Part shown: one piece after another, positions 4,832 through 5,910 of the stretch
Position numbering within the stretch: the first letter of the stretch is position 1
Layout: every line of letters begins with the position of its first letter
Origin: Bacillota bacterium
GTDB taxonomy: Bacteria > Bacillota > Clostridia > Peptostreptococcales > Anaerovoracaceae
Assembly: GCA_016280485.1 (NCBI GenBank)
Contig: JAEEGU010000134.1
Coordinates: 1 to 5,910, forward strand
Reading direction: 5' to 3'
DNA length: 5,910 nt
The notes under the pieces: generated by a model
Database searches by the model: none
What the model was told of the DNA's origin: nothing
Seen by the model: the letters and a program-made list of their open reading frames with translations, nothing else
Translations under genes and position numbers: made by a program

Positions 4832-5910
4832 ATGTTTAAAAAGAAAAAGAATATTGACGAAACAGAAAATCTCGAAAAGGTTTCCTTGGTTGGAAACGAC
4901 GGCGAGGTTGTCTATTCCGCAAAAGTGAAGCAGCCTAAAAACCGCAAAAAAATGAAACGCGGCACAAAAGCTGCTCTTATTTTGGGCATCATTTTGGTGG
5001 TTGTTGTAGGCGGCGCCATCGCTTTAAGCAAGCTGCCGTCAAAGGAAGCGGCTACAGCATTCGCGCAGACAGGCGTTGCGGAGGTTATGGACCTTGAAAA
5101 TGTTGTTACCGTAAAGGGAACAATCGAGGGTGCCGATTCTGCCGATGTTTACAGCACAGCGAACTTCAAAATCACAGAGATTCTGGTAAGCGAGGGTGAC
5201 TACGTAACAAAGGGCCAGGTTTTGGCAAAGCTTGACACTTCCGAGCTTTCAAGCTCCTACGGTGTGCAGAGCATCGCATACAACGACGCAAAGAAGGCAT
5301 ATAACGATGCTGCCGCTCTTTACGCAGAGGGCGCAATAAGCAAGAGTGACTACGATGCGGCGAAGTCTGCTTACGAGACGGCAAGACTTAATCTTAGCTC
5401 GCTCAACATTGGCGAGAAGGGCACGGTTACAAGCCCAATCGACGGCACTGTTACACGCGTTAACTGCACAGTAGGCCGTATTGCAAGCGACACCGAAAAC
5501 AAGGCGGCGATGTTCGTAATCGAGGACATCGACAACCTCAAGATGAGGGTTCTGATCAGCGAATACGATATTCCTTACATCAAAATCGGCCAGGAGGCTT
5601 CGATTAGCGCTACAGTTCTTGGCAAGGAAACCATTAAGGGCACAGTTTCACACATCAGCCCGACCGGAGAGGTAAAACAGGGCGGAAACGGTGAAATGGT
5701 CATCCCTGTTACAATTGATGTTGACAAGGGCGATACAAACCTTATCGCAGGCGTTACCGCAAAGGCAAACATCCTTACAAACAAGAGAGAAAACGTTTTA
5801 ACAGTTCCTTCAGATGCGATATTCGAAAATCCGGATACCGGTGAGTTTAGCGTATTTACCGTGGACGAGAATGGTAAACTGACTCAGGTGCCGGTAACAA
5901 TCGGTCTTGA
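4832..5910 (+). CDS. HlyD/MacA-type membrane fusion (periplasmic adaptor) protein, 3' truncated
   Basis: Adaptor subunits of this kind sit outside the cytoplasmic membrane and work with efflux or export transporters, in Gram-positives typically MacB-like ABC transporters. The frame stays open to the window edge, giving 359 residues with the end missing. A basic and charged cytoplasmic segment (1-46) precedes one membrane helix (about 47-66, ALILGIILVVVVGGAIAL). The first lipoyl-like half follows (about 104-136, with ITEILVSEGDYVTKGQVLAKLD). A short alpha-hairpin (about 144-191) has the characteristic AEGAISKSDYDAAKSAYETA. The second lipoyl half is GTVTSPIDGTVTRVN (197-211), followed by beta-barrel strands with NLKMRVLISEYDI and KIGQEASISA, then the membrane-proximal region from about 320 (NVLTVPSDAIF). 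The start is set by AGGGGG 7 nt upstream. The gene has its own promoter. The partner transporter would be expected downstream. The substrate is unknown. Confidence 0.9.
   Translation, partial: MFKKKKNIDETENLEKVSLVGNDGEVVYSAKVKQPKNRKKMKRGTKAALILGIILVVVVGGAIALSKLPSKEAATAFAQTGVAEVMDLENVVTVKGTIEGADSADVYSTANFKITEILVSEGDYVTKGQVLAKLDTSELSSSYGVQSIAYNDAKKAYNDAAALYAEGAISKSDYDAAKSAYETARLNLSSLNIGEKGTVTSPIDGTVTRVNCTVGRIASDTENKAAMFVIEDIDNLKMRVLISEYDIPYIKIGQEASISATVLGKETIKGTVSHISPTGEVKQGGNGEMVIPVTIDVDKGDTNLIAGVTAKANILTNKRENVLTVPSDAIFENPDTGEFSVFTVDENGKLTQVPVTIGL

Noticed and set aside
4806..4928. A 40-codon, very basic ORF starting at ATG 4806 with AGGGA upstream, overlapping the adaptor gene start out of frame.
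   Set aside because: The basic composition follows from A-rich DNA that encodes the Lys-rich adaptor N-terminus. The stronger AGGGGG site clearly serves ATG 4832, and there is no recognisable protein feature.

Overview
The window comes from the conserved macromolecular-synthesis locus of a Firmicute, most likely an anaerobic Clostridia member. The evidence is the gene order dnaG - rpoD - trmK - (iclR) - nif3, strong AGGAGG-type ribosome binding sites, a sigma factor of Gram-positive SigA/RpoD size (379 aa), and moderate GC content. The genus cannot be fixed from the sequence alone. All genes are on the + strand.

Positions 1-3005 hold a tight three-gene run. It starts with the C-terminal part of DNA primase (dnaG, whose 5' end lies outside the window). 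The housekeeping sigma factor RpoD follows, with its ribosome binding site overlapping the dnaG stop. Next is the tRNA m1A22 methyltransferase TrmK, whose ATG lies 15 nt after the rpoD stop. No convincing promoter or terminator separates them, so they are probably co-transcribed from upstream.

Positions 3006-3132 are an AT-rich intergenic region with a near-consensus promoter (TTGATA, 17 bp, TATAAT). Copies of GAAATGT flank it, two direct and one inverted, and look like operator sites. The promoter drives an IclR-family regulator (3133-3939), followed after 5 nt by a NIF3-family dinuclear-metal protein (3945-4739). In many Firmicutes trmK and nif3 are adjacent, so the regulator and its promoter look like an insertion into a conserved pair.

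Positions 4740-4831 carry a second promoter (TTGATT, 16 bp, TATAAT) and a strong ribosome binding site. They drive a membrane-anchored periplasmic-adaptor-like protein (membrane fusion protein, HlyD/MacA type) that runs off the 3' edge. Its partner, probably a MacB-like ABC transporter, would be expected downstream.

Most of the window is ordinary core genome. No mobile element, CRISPR array, RNA gene or novel multi-gene system is visible. The points most worth a second look are the regulator inserted between trmK and nif3, its symmetric operator-like repeats, and a terminator-like hairpin in the early trmK coding region.
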